A DNA stretch of 64,000 nucleotides from Ettlia oleoabundans (GCA_019693395.1 JAAMXP010001457.1:43741-107740); one strand, 5' to 3'; shown: positions 23,827 to 35,803, counted from the first letter of the stretch. Notes: generated from the sequence alone by a model not told the origin. Made by a program: numbers and translations.

Positions 23827-24159
23827 CGCCTCGTGCCTAGGCAAAAATAAACTCAACTGTGATTATTTCTACCAGCTTGATAGATGCTTGAAGCACAATA
23901 CTTTAGTTGCCACACGTCTCAACTTTGATGTATTTGTTTCATTCATTTTCGAACGCTTCTTGGAGTGTGCGTTGCATGTCAGCGCTCCGTTTGCATCATC
24001 TTCATTATTGCATCGCTCACACTGTCATTGCATGTGCAGCATACCGCATCTCACAGCTACATGCATCCTGTAAAATCATCTCCTGACACTCTATGGTGGC
24101 TGAACAAATTAGCCCATACAGCACAAGCCGGGGGTGTCAAGATGCCCACTGCACTTCAG
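23827..24159. other. Convergent 3' intergenic region
   Basis: 333 bp between convergent stops. TGTAA on the plus strand at 24069-24073 may end the SLC10A7-like transcript. No extra gene is seen. Confidence 0.5.
24069..24073 (+). terminator. Putative UGUAA poly(A) signal
   Basis: TGTAA about 245 bp after the SLC10A7-like stop, in the correct sense. Confidence 0.35.
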
Positions 24160-26699
24160 TCAGTCACTTGCAGCCTCATCATCGCTGCCGGGCACAGATT
24201 GGCGCTGCTTCCGCCGCTTCTCCAGCTTGCGCTGGCTGCTTCCCTGCTGGTTGCTGCGTTTGCGCCGTGGCGCCTCCTGCTCCTGCCCAGAACTGTGTTG
24301 ATCATCTTCCTCCTCCTGGTCATACTTATCAACATCAGCAGCATGTTTGCTTTTCCGTCGCCGCCGCTGCTGCTGTTGTTCCTCCTGCTGCTCAAGGGGT
24401 GGCAGCATGCTAGCATCGGTGGGACAAAACCCCAGGCCTGCAGGGACGTGGAACAGGCAGCATTCAACCACAGTTGCAAACGCAAACACACTAACGGCAA
24501 TTTTAGCGTAGCTCAAAGAGTCGACAACACCAACAACCATGCGTAGATGTTGTGTGTGCCTTGAAGCAGGCGGCCATGCCGGGCACCATACCTCACATAA
24601 AATCAAGCAAGGCAGGCAGGCAGGCAGCGCAGTCAAGCGATTGAGCAGCGGAACGTTTCCTGGCAGTACAGCTTCTGGACGGTTCGCACCTGTTGGCAAG
24701 GTCTTGCAGTACACCTTGCCCAGCAGCTGCCTGCTCTGTGTGCTGTGCAGGCGCAGGTAGCGATCCAGTCCAACAGAGGCTATTAGCGGCAGCTGCGGGT
24801 GCGCCTCTAGCGCCCTGACAGCCCCCGCCAGGCCCTTGATCGCGCCTGAGAAGCTCCTGCTGGGCAGGTCAAGCACCTCAATCTGCCCCAGCCCATTGCC
24901 CACCCAGCACCGCTGGCCTGCACGGCGCAAGCCAGGGTGCAGGAAGCGACAGAACCGACGGGTAAGTTGTTAGGGTTGTTGATGAAAAGCGGGGGTTTGC
25001 AGGGCCTCCCATGCTCTTCCAACTAGTCAACCAATCAGCAATCATACACACAAGCACGTCAATCAAATGCTGCCGGTATGCAGACCATCGATACGTATCG
25101 CTGCGCTGTTGATGCACAGGCTAATATAGCGAACACAAGGTTGCGGCATGCTGACCCACAACAGGCATGGGAAGTGTGTTGCATGCCCCACCGTTTGGCT
25201 CCAAAGTCAAGCAGGTGATGCGGCTCTCACCCCACGACAGCTCCATCTGCAGAACCAGGATAAGCAACAGCTAGGCTGCGGGGCGCAGGCTGGCGTGCAG
25301 CTTCACCCTCGCAGCTAGCCTCCCATAGCAATGCAATGGCAATGCCAGATTCATAAGACCGAATAACCGGGCAGGGAGGCTGGCAAAATGTTTATGTGCT
25401 GGCCAAGCAGTGGGCGTGCCTCCCCCTTTCCTACCTGTGGCCGCTTGCCAGCTTCCTTGTCATACAGCCGCACTTTGTGGTGGCCAGTGCCCACAAGCAG
25501 CCTATCGCCTGCCGCCTCGCTGCTGCTGGCTGGTGGAACAAAGGCGATGGCGGTGTTCCAGGGCCGGTCCACCAGCCCCACTGCAGATGAGGCAGCAGGG
25601 CGGTGGGATGATCTTAGCATGCGGAAGGCTTTTTGGTTAGTGCCACAGAGGGGTGGTGCACATTGCAAAAGCCACATTAAACTGCAGCAGATGGCCAAGT
25701 AATAGGAAGAATCTGCCTGCAGCCTCAGGGACAGCGTCTCCTCTTTACCTTTGTTTGGCTTGCCGCTCTTAAAAGCAAACACAAGCTCTCCGGTGGACAC
25801 GTCAAACAGGCGCAGCTCTGTGCCCTGGCATCCCACCGCCAGCCGCCCGCTGGATGGATCGTACGCTGTGCAGCACACCTCAGCGGGAACCTGCCAGCTC
25901 CCTTGCTGCTGCCAACTGCTAGACTGGCCCTCAGCTGCCGTCGAGGGGGCGTGCAGGCGGGCCAGGCCATCCTGAGTGACAGACAGCACTGATGGAAGGC
26001 CCCTGCCGGTGGCGTCCCCGTTGCCACTGCTGCTGCTGCTGCTGCTGGGCCAAAGCAGGTGCAGCCCACGCACCCGCACAGCGTCCGCCTGCTGCTTGCC
26101 GCTGCCATTTGCTGTGCCTTTATCTCCAGGGGTGGCTGGTGGGATAGTTCCCAGGTTTTCTCCGCTGGTAGGTGACAGCAGCTCAATACTGCCGCTGCAC
26201 CGGGCTACTGCCAGCAGTGCGGAGGCGGTGTCTCCTATGCCGCTCCTGCTACCGACATCGATACAGTCAATCAACTGTGACTTGTCCGGCTGGCCCCTGC
26301 TCAAGAATGGGGTGCCAAGGGAAAGGCAGCAGCAGGTGGGTGCAAGGTGAATACACAAACAGGCGGTGTCCCAAGCCGGGAGTGTGCTGGAAGGAAGCGC
26401 AGCAGTCGACCGAACATCCTGGCAGAACAGTCAAAGCATTCTTTTTCTACGTGATATTACGGATACATCCTAACAATTGGACCACTGCTGCTTACCAGGT
26501 CGCGACTACAGATGCAGTGCCAAATTGGGCGCCGTCGGCGGTCTGCACCGCTGCAGCAAAGTAGATTGGGCCAAGCGCGTGTGGCGTTAGCAACATGACT
26601 ACTGGCATATTAGGATGTAATCTCGCAGTGCGTCCTACCCTTGAGCTGCCCTAGCTCGTCGCTGTATACAAGCCGCAGCGGAGGCGAGCGTTCGTCCAT
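24160..26699 (-). CDS. NSA1: WD-repeat ribosome assembly factor WDR74 / NSA1
   Basis: Nucleolar beta-propeller of early pre-60S particles; its release needs the AAA ATPase NVL/Rix7. Seven exons: 26699-26639, 26550-26496, 26296-25749, 25628-25435, 25246-25192, 24917-24690, 24437-24160; 472 residues. Recognised pieces are AYDPSSGRLAVGCQGTELRL, DRPWNTAIAFVP, LLVGTGHHKVRLYDKEAGKR, and GLGQIEVLDLPSRSFSGAIK. The strongest is GLAGAVRALEAHPQLPLIAS then GLDRYLRLHSTQSRQLLGKV, the WDR74/NSA1 signature. The tail is a basic/acidic low-complexity nucleolar-type stretch (RRRRKSKHAADVDKYDQEEE and onward). An S-run (PSSSSSSSG) sits in the third exon product. All phases agree. It is head-to-head with NOP53, 212 bp away. 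Confidence 0.93.
24611..24626. repeat. GGCA tetranucleotide microsatellite
   Basis: Four GGCA units in the last intron of the WDR74 gene. Confidence 0.75.
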
Positions 26700-26911
26700 C
26701 TCGGCAGCTCAATACACTATAGCGTGCCTTTAAATGCCATGCAAAATGACATGCCCGTGCTACGTGCTCGTTTTGGGCACGCTTCCAGCCGCCAGTTCAC
26801 AGCAGGCTCAGCAGCAGGGGTCCTGCGTTCTGATTTCTGCACAGTTTGCATTTCTGTGACGGCTGTGCAGCGTCGATCAACCACCTGTCATCAACACACT
26901 ACAGCTGAACC
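26700..26911. promoter_or_regulatory. Bidirectional promoter, WDR74/NSA1 and NOP53
   Basis: Only 212 bp separate the two outward-facing ATGs of genes whose products both assemble the 60S subunit. A shared promoter with coordinated expression is inferred. No specific factor site was identified. Confidence 0.55.
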
Positions 26912-29791
26912 ATGGGCAAGAAGAACCGCGGCAAGAAGGCGCACCGGAAAATAAACACACAAGATGTGCGTCGGTGCCACTTTTTGGACACAAAGGGCGG
27001 GTCAGGCAGCCCGGCGCCGCGCCATGCTCGCATGCATGTCTGAATGACTGGGTGCCGCCGCCAGCACCGCCAGTGCCCTCGAAGTGCCTGCAATGCCGTG
27101 CGGCAGTTTGATGATACCTGGCCCCTTTACTGCTGCCGTAAGCTTGAAACTGTAACTGCTGAAATGGCAGCTTGCCATTGCAGGTAGATGAGTTTTTGGA
27201 GAAGGAGACGCGTGAGGAGCGGCAGGGGTTGGCGGTTGACGGAGTGCCAGATGCCGACCTCTTTTTTGTTGACAAGGCAAGCTCCCAGGGACAAATGATC
27301 GCCAGCGCTCTGCCGTTGTGGCCATGAAAGCGCACGTCTGTATGCCTGTGTGGCTGTGCTCGTGCAGTGTGCAATTGTGAATGGCCAGAGTCACGCTGCG
27401 ACAGAACTGGCATTAGGATGGACGCCACAATCTGTTTGTTTTTAAGCGTCCTGCCATGCGTTGTTGGTCTGGGCTGTGTGCAGGCGGGAGATGAGGAGAC
27501 AGCGGCTGCAGCAAAGCAGGGCAAGCTGCCACGCAAGCTGGCCGCCCGGCAGAAGGTGCTGCGCTCGCAGGCCATCATCCAAGCAGCGCACTTGGCCAAG
27601 CCGGTCACCAAGCCGGTCGCCCGGAAGCCCAAAGGCACCGTGCTAGAGCAGCAGCAGCGCAAGAAGCTGCAGAAGCTGGGGAAAGCTGCACCTGCGGCGG
27701 AGGGCAGCGGCAAGCCGGGCAAGCGGTCGAACAGCAGCAACGATGCGGCGCCCGCCGCCTTTGACCTGTGGGATGAGCCAGCAGAGCAGGGGGATGGCTG
27801 GACGGACGCGCTGCAGCCGGCAAAGCGGCAGCGGCGCAGCGCGGCACCTGCCTCCCGCCGCGCTATAGTCACAGCACCCGCAGTGGGCAAGGGGGCAGAG
27901 GCATTGCGGCCGGCTGTCCCAGCTGTGGAGATTGACCCTGCAGGCTGCTCATACAACCCAGATCCAGAGCTGCATCAGGAGGCCGTGGCGGCGGCTGTGG
28001 CTGCAGAGACGCGGAAGCTTCTTGATAAGGTATGCCGCCACAAGCAGGGCAGGCACATGGTACTGCAACTTGGGTTGCTGGTACTGCCGCCCGTCTTGGC
28101 ATGCGGCCTGCAAGGCTGGGGCTCGCTCCTAGCTGCTGCATGCAGGTCTGCTCTTGTGGTGGCTGACAGCGGGAGTGTGCAGTAAACCTTGCAGCCATAG
28201 CCGTGCTGTCCCAAGTGCCGATTTGCCGCGCATGTATCAGCCCGCATGCTCACCTGCCTCCCTTTGCTTGCTTGTGTGCAGGAGCTGCAACCGGTGGCAC
28301 CGCCACGTCTGGTTGACTATCAGCCCGAGACGGATGAGCTGGCGCTGCTGCAGACCCTTGAGGGAGGGGCGGAGGCAGGAGAAGAGGAGCAGCAGGCAGC
28401 GGCAGGAGAAGAGGATGAGGAGTACGATGGCGGCGCTGTTATGACGGCGAGGCGCCAGCTGGTGCGAAGACATGAGCGATTGCGTTTGGGGTTGGTAGCA
28501 AGCTCATGGTTGAACGTTGCGATCTCCATCTTTCAAACCTGCTGCACATGGTCGTATCAGCTCACTCTGCCCCGCTGTGCCCCACCTTGCTGCCTGCAGG
28601 AGGCTCTTCGCAAGACCAAGCGGGACCGCGCTCGTGAGATACGGCGGCGTGAGTTGGAGGAGCAATTGGAGCAGCAGGCAAGCACCAGCTGCACATTGGC
28701 CGCCTCAGCTTCACCGCAGCAACAAACACATCATTTGCACCCGGAAGTGCTAGATTCGGTTAATTTCTGTTGCTCCACGGCACCACCTGGCCGTGATCAT
28801 CTCCCTTTCCATTGCTCCACAATGCCGACTGTTTTGCGCACCTGCGAGGGTGCAAGGGGTTGTATGCCGCCGTACAACTAGCCAGCAACCGATAGGAAGT
28901 TCATTTGGCCTCGCTTGTCCCTGCCCCCTTTCTCCATGCAGCGCAAGCTCAAGCTTCAGCGACACGAGCTGTCCAACCTGCGCGTTATAGAGCGGCAGCT
29001 GGAAGAGGAGCAGGCGGAGAAGGAGGCGGCGCGCCTCAGGCGGCAGGCACGCGCAGCTGCTGCTGCTGCTACTGCTGCTGCTGCTTTGCGGACACCGGCA
29101 CTCATGCCACTTGTGCTGTCAGCCTGGGCTGGAAGTCTGATGCCCTTCCAGACCAATGCTAAACATGCCATAAACGTGTTCTCCTGCAGCATTACCACCG
29201 ATGTGCCGCCATCATCACAACTTGCTATATCACAGTCAGCTTTCAACGCTCCTGGCCGACAACCCCATGCCTCACTGCCTCACTGCTTCCCTCCCTCTGG
29301 GTCCCCGCTTGCAGCTGGACAAGGCTGAGCGGCTGGCCAGCGAGCCTCCCAAGCTGAGCAAGCACAAGTTCCAGCCCATGCCGCTGCAAGTGCTGACCAG
29401 CGATGAGGTGGCGGGCAGCCTGCGGCGCCTCAAGCCCACAGCCATGCTGGCAAAGGACCGCTTCAAGAGCCTGCAGAAGCGTGCGCTCATAGAGCCTCGC
29501 CGCAAGATTGAGCAAAAGAAGCAGGGCAAGAAAGTGGAGTACATCCATGTGAGCGGAAGGCCAGCTCATGGGCCTTGTGGGAGTGCAGTGTGCAGCATAC
29601 AGCTGCCTGCCTGCTTTGCCTCGCTTTACCGGTGTCCATCCCTGAAGCTCATGCTCATTACTCCAATCTGTGATGCCTGCCCTGTCCCTATTTTTGTGCA
29701 GGGTGAGCGAGCGGAGCGCGCGGCCGAGAGGCAGAAGGAGCTCCAGGAGCTACGCAAGGCAAAGAAGAAAGGAGCAGCCAAGAAGCTGTGA
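26912..29791 (+). CDS. NOP53: Ribosome biogenesis protein NOP53 (GLTSCR2/SMO4)
   Basis: Nucleolar pre-60S factor that recruits the MTR4 helicase and exosome for ITS2 (7S to 5.8S) trimming. Eight exons: 26912-26965, 27184-27276, 27484-28029, 28282-28461, 28600-28677, 28942-29046, 29315-29548, 29702-29791; about 459 residues. It starts MGKKNRGKKAHRKINTQD. The MTR4 arch-interacting motif is visible as LFFVD (residues 44-48). The C-terminal signature is GSLRRLKPTAMLAKDRFKSL followed by QKRALIEPRRKIEQ, and the tail is lysine-rich (LRKAKKKGAAKKL). Three introns start with GC: after 27276 and 28677 (GCAAGC), and probably after 29046 (GCACGC). For the last, a GTGCTG donor after 29112 would also keep frame and add 22 residues. 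The end of exon 4 was set at 28461 on phase. Confidence 0.92.
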
Positions 29792-29913
29792 GCAGCAGCA
29801 TCGTCAAACAAAGCATGTACGGCACCAAGGCGCCGTGCAGGGTTGTGAGGGGTATTCGGCAAGATGCTCACCCACAGTGCTGCTTTACAGCTGCCTGGCC
29901 TTGTTAGATTTTA

Positions 29914-29918
29914 TTACA
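29914..29918 (-). terminator. Putative UGUAA poly(A) signal
   Basis: Minus-strand TGTAA 160 bp beyond the stop at 30078. It lies beside the NOP53 signal, so the two convergent transcripts may overlap slightly. Confidence 0.35.
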
Positions 29919-29927
29919 TAGCGTATT

Positions 29928-29932
29928 TGTAA
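29928..29932 (+). terminator. Putative UGUAA poly(A) signal for NOP53
   Basis: TGTAA 137 bp after the NOP53 stop. Confidence 0.4.
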
Positions 29933-30077
29933 AAGTTAGGGCCTGAGGAACACTGGGGAGGGTAAGAGCGCTCAGAGCAGCAGTCCAGCGTGTGGACTAT
30001 GGGCACGATTCTGACGCTCAAAGAGTAGCAATTGAACGGGTATGACTGGCTCCGGACGGCAGTTCCTAACCCATCCG

Positions 30078-31791
30078 TCAATCGCTGTCATCATCAAGCA
30101 ACCAAATCTCGTCAGGCACAGCCAGCTCTGCTGCATCCCGCCTCTCCCGCTTGCATGCATTGGTGTTGAGCAGTGGCAGGCGGCGCTTGGTGGTGCCAGC
30201 GGTATCGGCACTGCCTCCATTGCTGGGCTGCCTTGGTGGCCTGGCTGGGGTGTTGAGCCCGGCTTGACTGGGCGCTGCCCCTGCTGCTGCCGGCGTGCCC
30301 GCAGCTGCTGCCCCGGCTGCTGCCCCAGGAGTCGCCTGCCATGGATGCATCCTTGGGCCTGCTGCTGCTGCTGTTGCTGCGGCCCGTGCGGCCCCTGTTG
30401 GCGGAGCTGCCTGGCCTTGCATCTCCACACATGCAGCAGCTACGGCTGCATCAATTGCCGCTTGCAGCTGAGCAGCCGCAGCAGCAGCTGCTGGTTGAAG
30501 TGCTGCTGCAGCAGCTGGCGGTGGTGCCAGCGCTGCGTCAATCAGGTCAGCATCTAATGCCGCTGCTACACAAGCAGCAGGTTCCGGCCCCCCTGCTTCA
30601 TCTGGCTCCACTTTAGTCCCTATTACATGCGCCACCACCAACAGCGCCTGCACCAAGCTGCCGTCATGCGTCATGGTCCTGCACACACTTGCAACTGCCA
30701 CATCAGCAAAATATATTATGATTGAGAAGCCTTGATGAAGACTGTAAAAGGCAGGGGCAACAGCTCAATCTGTGTGCACCGCCCCGCCGAGCACCCGCCA
30801 ACCCCTCACAGGCCCTGTGGCCACGCACCTGAGCCGCTGCCTGCATTCGGGCTGTGGAAACACAGCATGCACGGTGGTCAGGGCCACTTTCCTCTGTACT
30901 GTCCTGGAGTTCAGCCGCAGAGTGCGGCTCATAGCAGCGGTAGGTACAAGGACTGTAGCGGTGGCGCCCAGGCCTTCCACCAGTGCCAACAAATCTGTCT
31001 GGTCGTCTTCAACCCGCTTCAATGCTCCGGGCAGCATGCTGTCGCTGTGGTAGGCTGCACCTGCTACACTGTCTCGCACATAAATAAATACGGGTGCAGC
31101 TGGGGTGGCTGGTAGGGGGAGGGCTTGCAGCAGCATCGCCCGTGCTGCATCCACGTCAACCCGCCTGCAGCACCAGGCAAGGGGTGGTTGGTCAGGTTGG
31201 TTTTAGGTGATTTTAGCCACAGTTCGTGCTTCAGGTTGTTTAACCAGCTGCTGTCAGTAGCCTACACTGAGCCAAAGCCTCCAGGCAGCAATGCACACGA
31301 TGGCAAACCGCAAACACGTGCCATGACGCTTGTCACGACTCATTTCGCATCTCTCACCTTCTTGCGCCTCCCTCCTTCTGCGGCAGCTCTGCCAGCAGCC
31401 TGATGTGCATGTCACTGGGCTGCAACGTGGTAAACCGACCGGCAGGGTTCATCCAAGTCACCACTGCCACGCTTGCGTGAATGCCTGGAGTCAGTCCCAC
31501 CACGGTCACTGTTGCGCCAGCACGCTTGAAGTCTCTCAGGGATACTCGTTGCCCAGGGCGCGGCTTGTCTATGCGCACATTCACCATCAGGATGCTGTCA
31601 GCGCCCCAAGTACGTCTTAGCTGCAGACGACAGGGCAATGTGCAGGTGAGTGGCGGGGCGCTAGGGTCGGGAGGTGGCGGATTGGGCGGTCCCCCCGTGT
31701 TGCCGGCGGACCTCTCGGCACCCTCGTCAGTTCGAGTGAGTTTGCGAGTAGGGTTCAAGAACCTGCTATGACATTCACGCCTCCGGCGCGG
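30078..31791 (-). CDS. Unknown protein with globular N-terminus and Ala-rich C-terminus
   Basis: Three exons in one frame: 31791-31358, 31164-30829, 30678-30078; 456 residues. Residues about 65-145 look globular and beta-rich (DSILMVNVRIDKPRPGQRVS and GATVTVVGLTPGIHASVAVV). A second globular part contains RAMLLQALPLPATPAAPVFI then YVRDSVAGAAYHSDSMLPGA. The last 200 residues are alanine/proline-rich with one acidic end (PDEIWLLDDDSD) after a basic patch (CKRERRD). I do not recognise a family. The first 60 residues are basic and proline-rich, and the true start may be a downstream ATG, for example the Met before VNVRIDKP. Both junctions are phase 2, with good GTGAGA and GTGCGT donors, which supports a real gene. 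Confidence 0.6.
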
Positions 31792-32237
31792 CCGCATCTT
31801 GTGCCTACCCTTCTGCCTCGTGCACCGAAGGTTGTGAAACCCACCCAAGGCGGGTAGTTGCTGACGCAGTGACCGTGAACACCTAAGGCAACCTATGAAC
31901 CCCGGCGCGCCGAACGCAAAATCGGCAACCCTGCTGAGCCCGGTACCAGAGCAGCATGGTGCGCCGGCGCCTCATCCTGTGTGCATCACCAGATATCGTT
32001 GAACTTCTCAAGAAATGCTTGGTTCTTGCGTTTGTCAATCATTTATTGGCTTGGTTGTTCATACACGACACAATCTGCTGCATATCCTCCGTATTACAGA
32101 AGTAAGGCTTCCCATTCTCATTTTGTATATGCCGAACAGCTGTAGTCAACAGGCCAATGGAGAGCTGTAAAAAAGAGGGTTCACATACTTTACTTCCTTG
32201 AAAAGGTTGGTCGCCCTATTATTCGTCGCCTGTGATG
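31792..32237. other. Tandem intergenic region, AT-rich
   Basis: 446 bp between the stop of ALG9 and the start of the unknown gene, both on the minus strand. It holds a minus-strand TGTAA (32094-32098) for ALG9 and the presumed promoter of the unknown gene. No other feature is seen. Confidence 0.5.
32094..32098 (-). terminator. Putative UGUAA poly(A) signal for ALG9
   Basis: Minus-strand TGTAA 140 bp beyond the ALG9 stop. Confidence 0.4.
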
Positions 32238-35200
32238 CTACCCAGCTGCATCAGGCCGCCGCCTGAGCAACACGTACTGCACGTACTTGTTCCTCCTGGG
32301 AGACAGCCAGGGCACGTAAAAGGCGCGGAACAGCTGCGGTGACCGTGCGTTGTCTAGGAACGGAAGCTGCGCCACCGTGTCCCAGGCAGATGCATCACCT
32401 GCACGGCACCATGCATCAAACAAAGATATTCCGATGCCAGAGTGCATTGGTGGCTGCAACGGGGCCGAATGCAAGCTGAGGCACGGCGGTCAGCGTGGAA
32501 ACGTAGCCGCTAGAAAACAAAAGTAGGACAGCAGGCAGGCCGACAGGCAAATCGGGCTACGGCACATTGCTGGTTTGCCGATGGCTTTTGACATGGTCCT
32601 CACCCCTAGCTGCACTCACCCAGCTTGTCAATAAAGCCGCCCGACTCCCTGTTGTCTGTGCGCAGGGTCACCACATAAGAGCAGTTTGCGGCGGAGGGCC
32701 AGTAGTTTGCCGGCTCCTCCCGGTTGCGGTCATTGAAGTGCGGCGGTGAGGCGCGAGTACCGCCCTGTACAGGCACAAGAGCAGGCGAGTAGGACACCAG
32801 CATGTGTTGAAACGTGGCGACATGCAGAGGGGTGGGTTGCTGTTTTCAAAGGAGCATAGAGTCTCTGGACAAAGGCTTCTATGGGAGCTGCCCGTTCATG
32901 CCAAGGCCGGAAGGCGATCGAACCATGGTCAAGAAAAAAAGCGTGGTGCATGGTTGCGTTTCAGTCTGCTGCGCGCCTGCGCTGGGTCGAACTGGCGCGG
33001 AAGCAGGCCAGTAAAACCAGACTTGATGAAGTGCAGGCGGTACGATGGCCCTGGCAGGAAGAAAGCGGAAGGGAAGCGGTACCATTCTGCCCCTGTGCAC
33101 ACAGAAATAGGCCCCCCTGGCTCAAGCACCTGCATGTATCATAGATGGTGCAGAACAGAGCGTAATCGAATGCAGGGGCATGACAGGAACGCAAGCAGGC
33201 CAAACCATGTCAAACAAACCTGAAACGATTGAAAAATCACCAGAGTGGGACTGCATGTAAGCTGCTGTCCTTTCACTAAGTATGCAGTGCTTGTAAAATT
33301 TCCTAACGACAACACGTTGGACCGCTGCCAACTTGCCTCTGGAAGGTGCCTGTAGGTCTGCATCGGCGCTCCGTAGTTCATTATCAGTGCTGCCGAGCGG
33401 CTGAGCGCCAGCAGGCATGTCCCTGCCACAAACAGGGCGGCAGCACAGCGCGCAAGTCGTGCGGCGGCACGCTTAGGATGCAGCTCCCCCAGCAGGCGCT
33501 GTGCTAGGTCTAGGAGCGCCACAAAGCTGGCTGCGGCTGCCAGGCAGACCTGCAGGCGGGCAAATCCGTTGAAACCGTTGAAAGGGTGCGTGCATTCGAA
33601 GGAGTGGCTACTAGGAAGGGTGAAATTTGTCACCTCACCCAACAAATGCCGGCAGGCATCGCAACGATTGTTTGGTGGCCCTCCAGCATGCATGACAGAT
33701 ATTGCACAAAAAGGGACGCGGCGCAGTGGCGGGTAGGCAAGTTTGGTAACTCCATGCAAACAGCAGACCTGCTTTAACTTCAGCTCACCAGTGGGTATGC
33801 CACGTAAAGAAAGCGCTCCTCCTTGTGCGGCAGCGTTGTAATGGCAGCCAGCCACACATACAGCGGCGACACACACACCAGCAGGCGCAGCAGTGAGCCA
33901 CCCTCCGCGTTTGCCGCCGCTCTTCTGCTACCGCCCTTTCTGCCGCTCAACCCAGGCTTCATGGCAGTGCCAGGTGGGCTGCCGGCGCTTGCTAGTGACG
34001 CTGCCCCCACCAGCGGCAGGGCCAGCGCCAGGGGTAGCAGGAGCTGGAAATTGTTGAAGCCGTTTCGCAGGTAGAAAGAGGGGCCCTCAATGCCGTATAG
34101 TGCGCTGTCGCCGCCGCCCACCACGTTGTACTTGATAAAATTCCAGAGGGATGCCTGCAAATACGGCAGTACAAAAATGCACGCTTGAATCATATTCGGT
34201 AGGAAGGACGAGATAACAACTGAGATGCGAGCTGGTAGGAAGGGCGCATTACAAATGATGGAAGAGGGGGACGGTGTGTGGCGAATGTCTGACAAATGTG
34301 AGTTGCTTCCCAAACCGCTGCCGCTAGGCCAAGGCTCACCGTCCAAGTCCCATAGTAGTGGCGGTCGACCAGCACCAGTGGCCCCAGCGTGCCCAGCAGG
34401 CTCAGCAGCAGCATGCCCACAGCAGGCAGCAGGGGGGCCGCCGCGAGCACCCACAGGGCATATGGCAGGAAGGCAACGCCTGCTACACACCAGCCCCACA
34501 CAACACCTGCAGCATGCAAGGGGAGAGTTGATTGGATGCAAGCAAGGGAGCGATTGATGAGCAGAGCGGAGAGTATGATGCCGGCACCAATTAGTTGGTG
34601 CAGGTCCAACTATGCAACGCAAATGGGTCCCTTAATGGGCTGCAAGGGCCTGCAGCTGTAGCTATCCGGAAGCAGGAGTGACATCTGGGCATGGGCAGCA
34701 CCAGGCGGGCGCACCAACTGCGGCTGCGACGATCACAAGGTAGGGCCTGCCCTCCATCACGCCAGCCGCTGCCGCCGTCAGCGCATACATGGTGAATGTG
34801 GAAGGCAGCATGCTGGTGCTGGCAGTAAACATGCCGCTTGAGATGCAAAGGAATAGCAGCAGGCTGTGCCCGACTGCGGGACGGTAGCGGCGCGACACGG
34901 CCCTGCACCAAATACAGGTGGGAGGGTTGATGGTTCGGGTGGGGAATGAGGGTCTGTGACAGCTTGATTTACCAACTGGTGTGATTTAAACCCAAACTTC
35001 TGCAATGAAAACATGTCAACAACCCTACAGGCAGAAGTGTGCGGAGTATGCCAGGAGGATTCACCGGTATAACCAGGCTTCTGTTGCAGCTGATGCCAGG
35101 CCTAGCGTGACTCTCAGCAGGTAGAAACCTGCCAGCTTGCCTGCACGCAGATGTGTGGAGGAAGACATTGAAGCAGCTTTGATACCCTTAACGTCTGTGC

Positions 35201-35803
35201 CTCTCGGTCATTCTACATGCCCAGATTGCGGTTGGTGGTGGCAGGGCTGACGTGAGGCGGAGTCAACCAGCACCAGGCAACAGCCGGCTACACCTGGCAG
35301 GCAAGGAAGCGGCACCTCGATACTGCCCCATACCTTCCGCCGCGTCCCATGACTCTCACCTGCACGACCAGGCCCCATCAGCAGCGCGGGTGCCGCTGCC
35401 GCGGGGGCGTGGAGCAGTAGGTAGAGGTATGAGCGGAGGGCAAACTGGGCAGAATATTCCCAGGTCTGCATTCCGCTGCCGAACAGTACAAAGTGGAGGG
35501 GCTCCAGGTAGTTGAAAGTCTCATCGCAGTCATGGACGATGTTGAACGCAGCGCTGATCAGGCGAGCCGCCACCAGCAGCGCGAAAGCGGCACGAGGGGT
35601 GATGGCGGCGGTGGGGGGGACGGCTTGGCTGCAACATGCGGATGGGCAGGGGGATCATCGGGCAGGTTCCAGGCACCTGTCGCTAGTACAAATCACCTCC
35701 AGAGCATCGAAGCGCACCTGGCTCGCCGGCCTTGGGTGGCGAGGGAGGGGCCATCACCGCCGGCGCCCTCCGTTGCATCCACTCCTCTTCGTCGCCTCAG
35801 CAT
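32238..35803 (-). CDS. ALG9: ALG9 alpha-1,2-mannosyltransferase (ER, GT22)
   Basis: ER-membrane enzyme that adds two alpha-1,2-mannoses from dolichol-P-mannose to the lipid-linked oligosaccharide for N-glycosylation. Ten exons: 35803-35697, 35628-35360, 35140-35065, 34902-34715, 34506-34340, 34154-33789, 33549-33337, 33129-32977, 32764-32620, 32398-32238; 614 residues (human ALG9 is 611). The GT22 luminal motif is HDCDETFNYLEPLHF, then QTWEYSAQFALRSYLYLLLH. Later pieces are SSGMFTASTSMLPSTFTMYA, DRHYYGTWT, the HKEERFLYVAYPL loop, GAEWYRFPSAFFLPG, and a C-terminal AFYVPWLSPRRNKYVQYVLL. Two GC donors occur: GAG|GCAAGT after 33337 and CAG|GCGCGC after 32977. The second is the only phase-compatible choice found and gives a gap-free match in length to human ALG9. 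An in-frame ATG at 35905 would add 34 residues. Confidence 0.93.
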
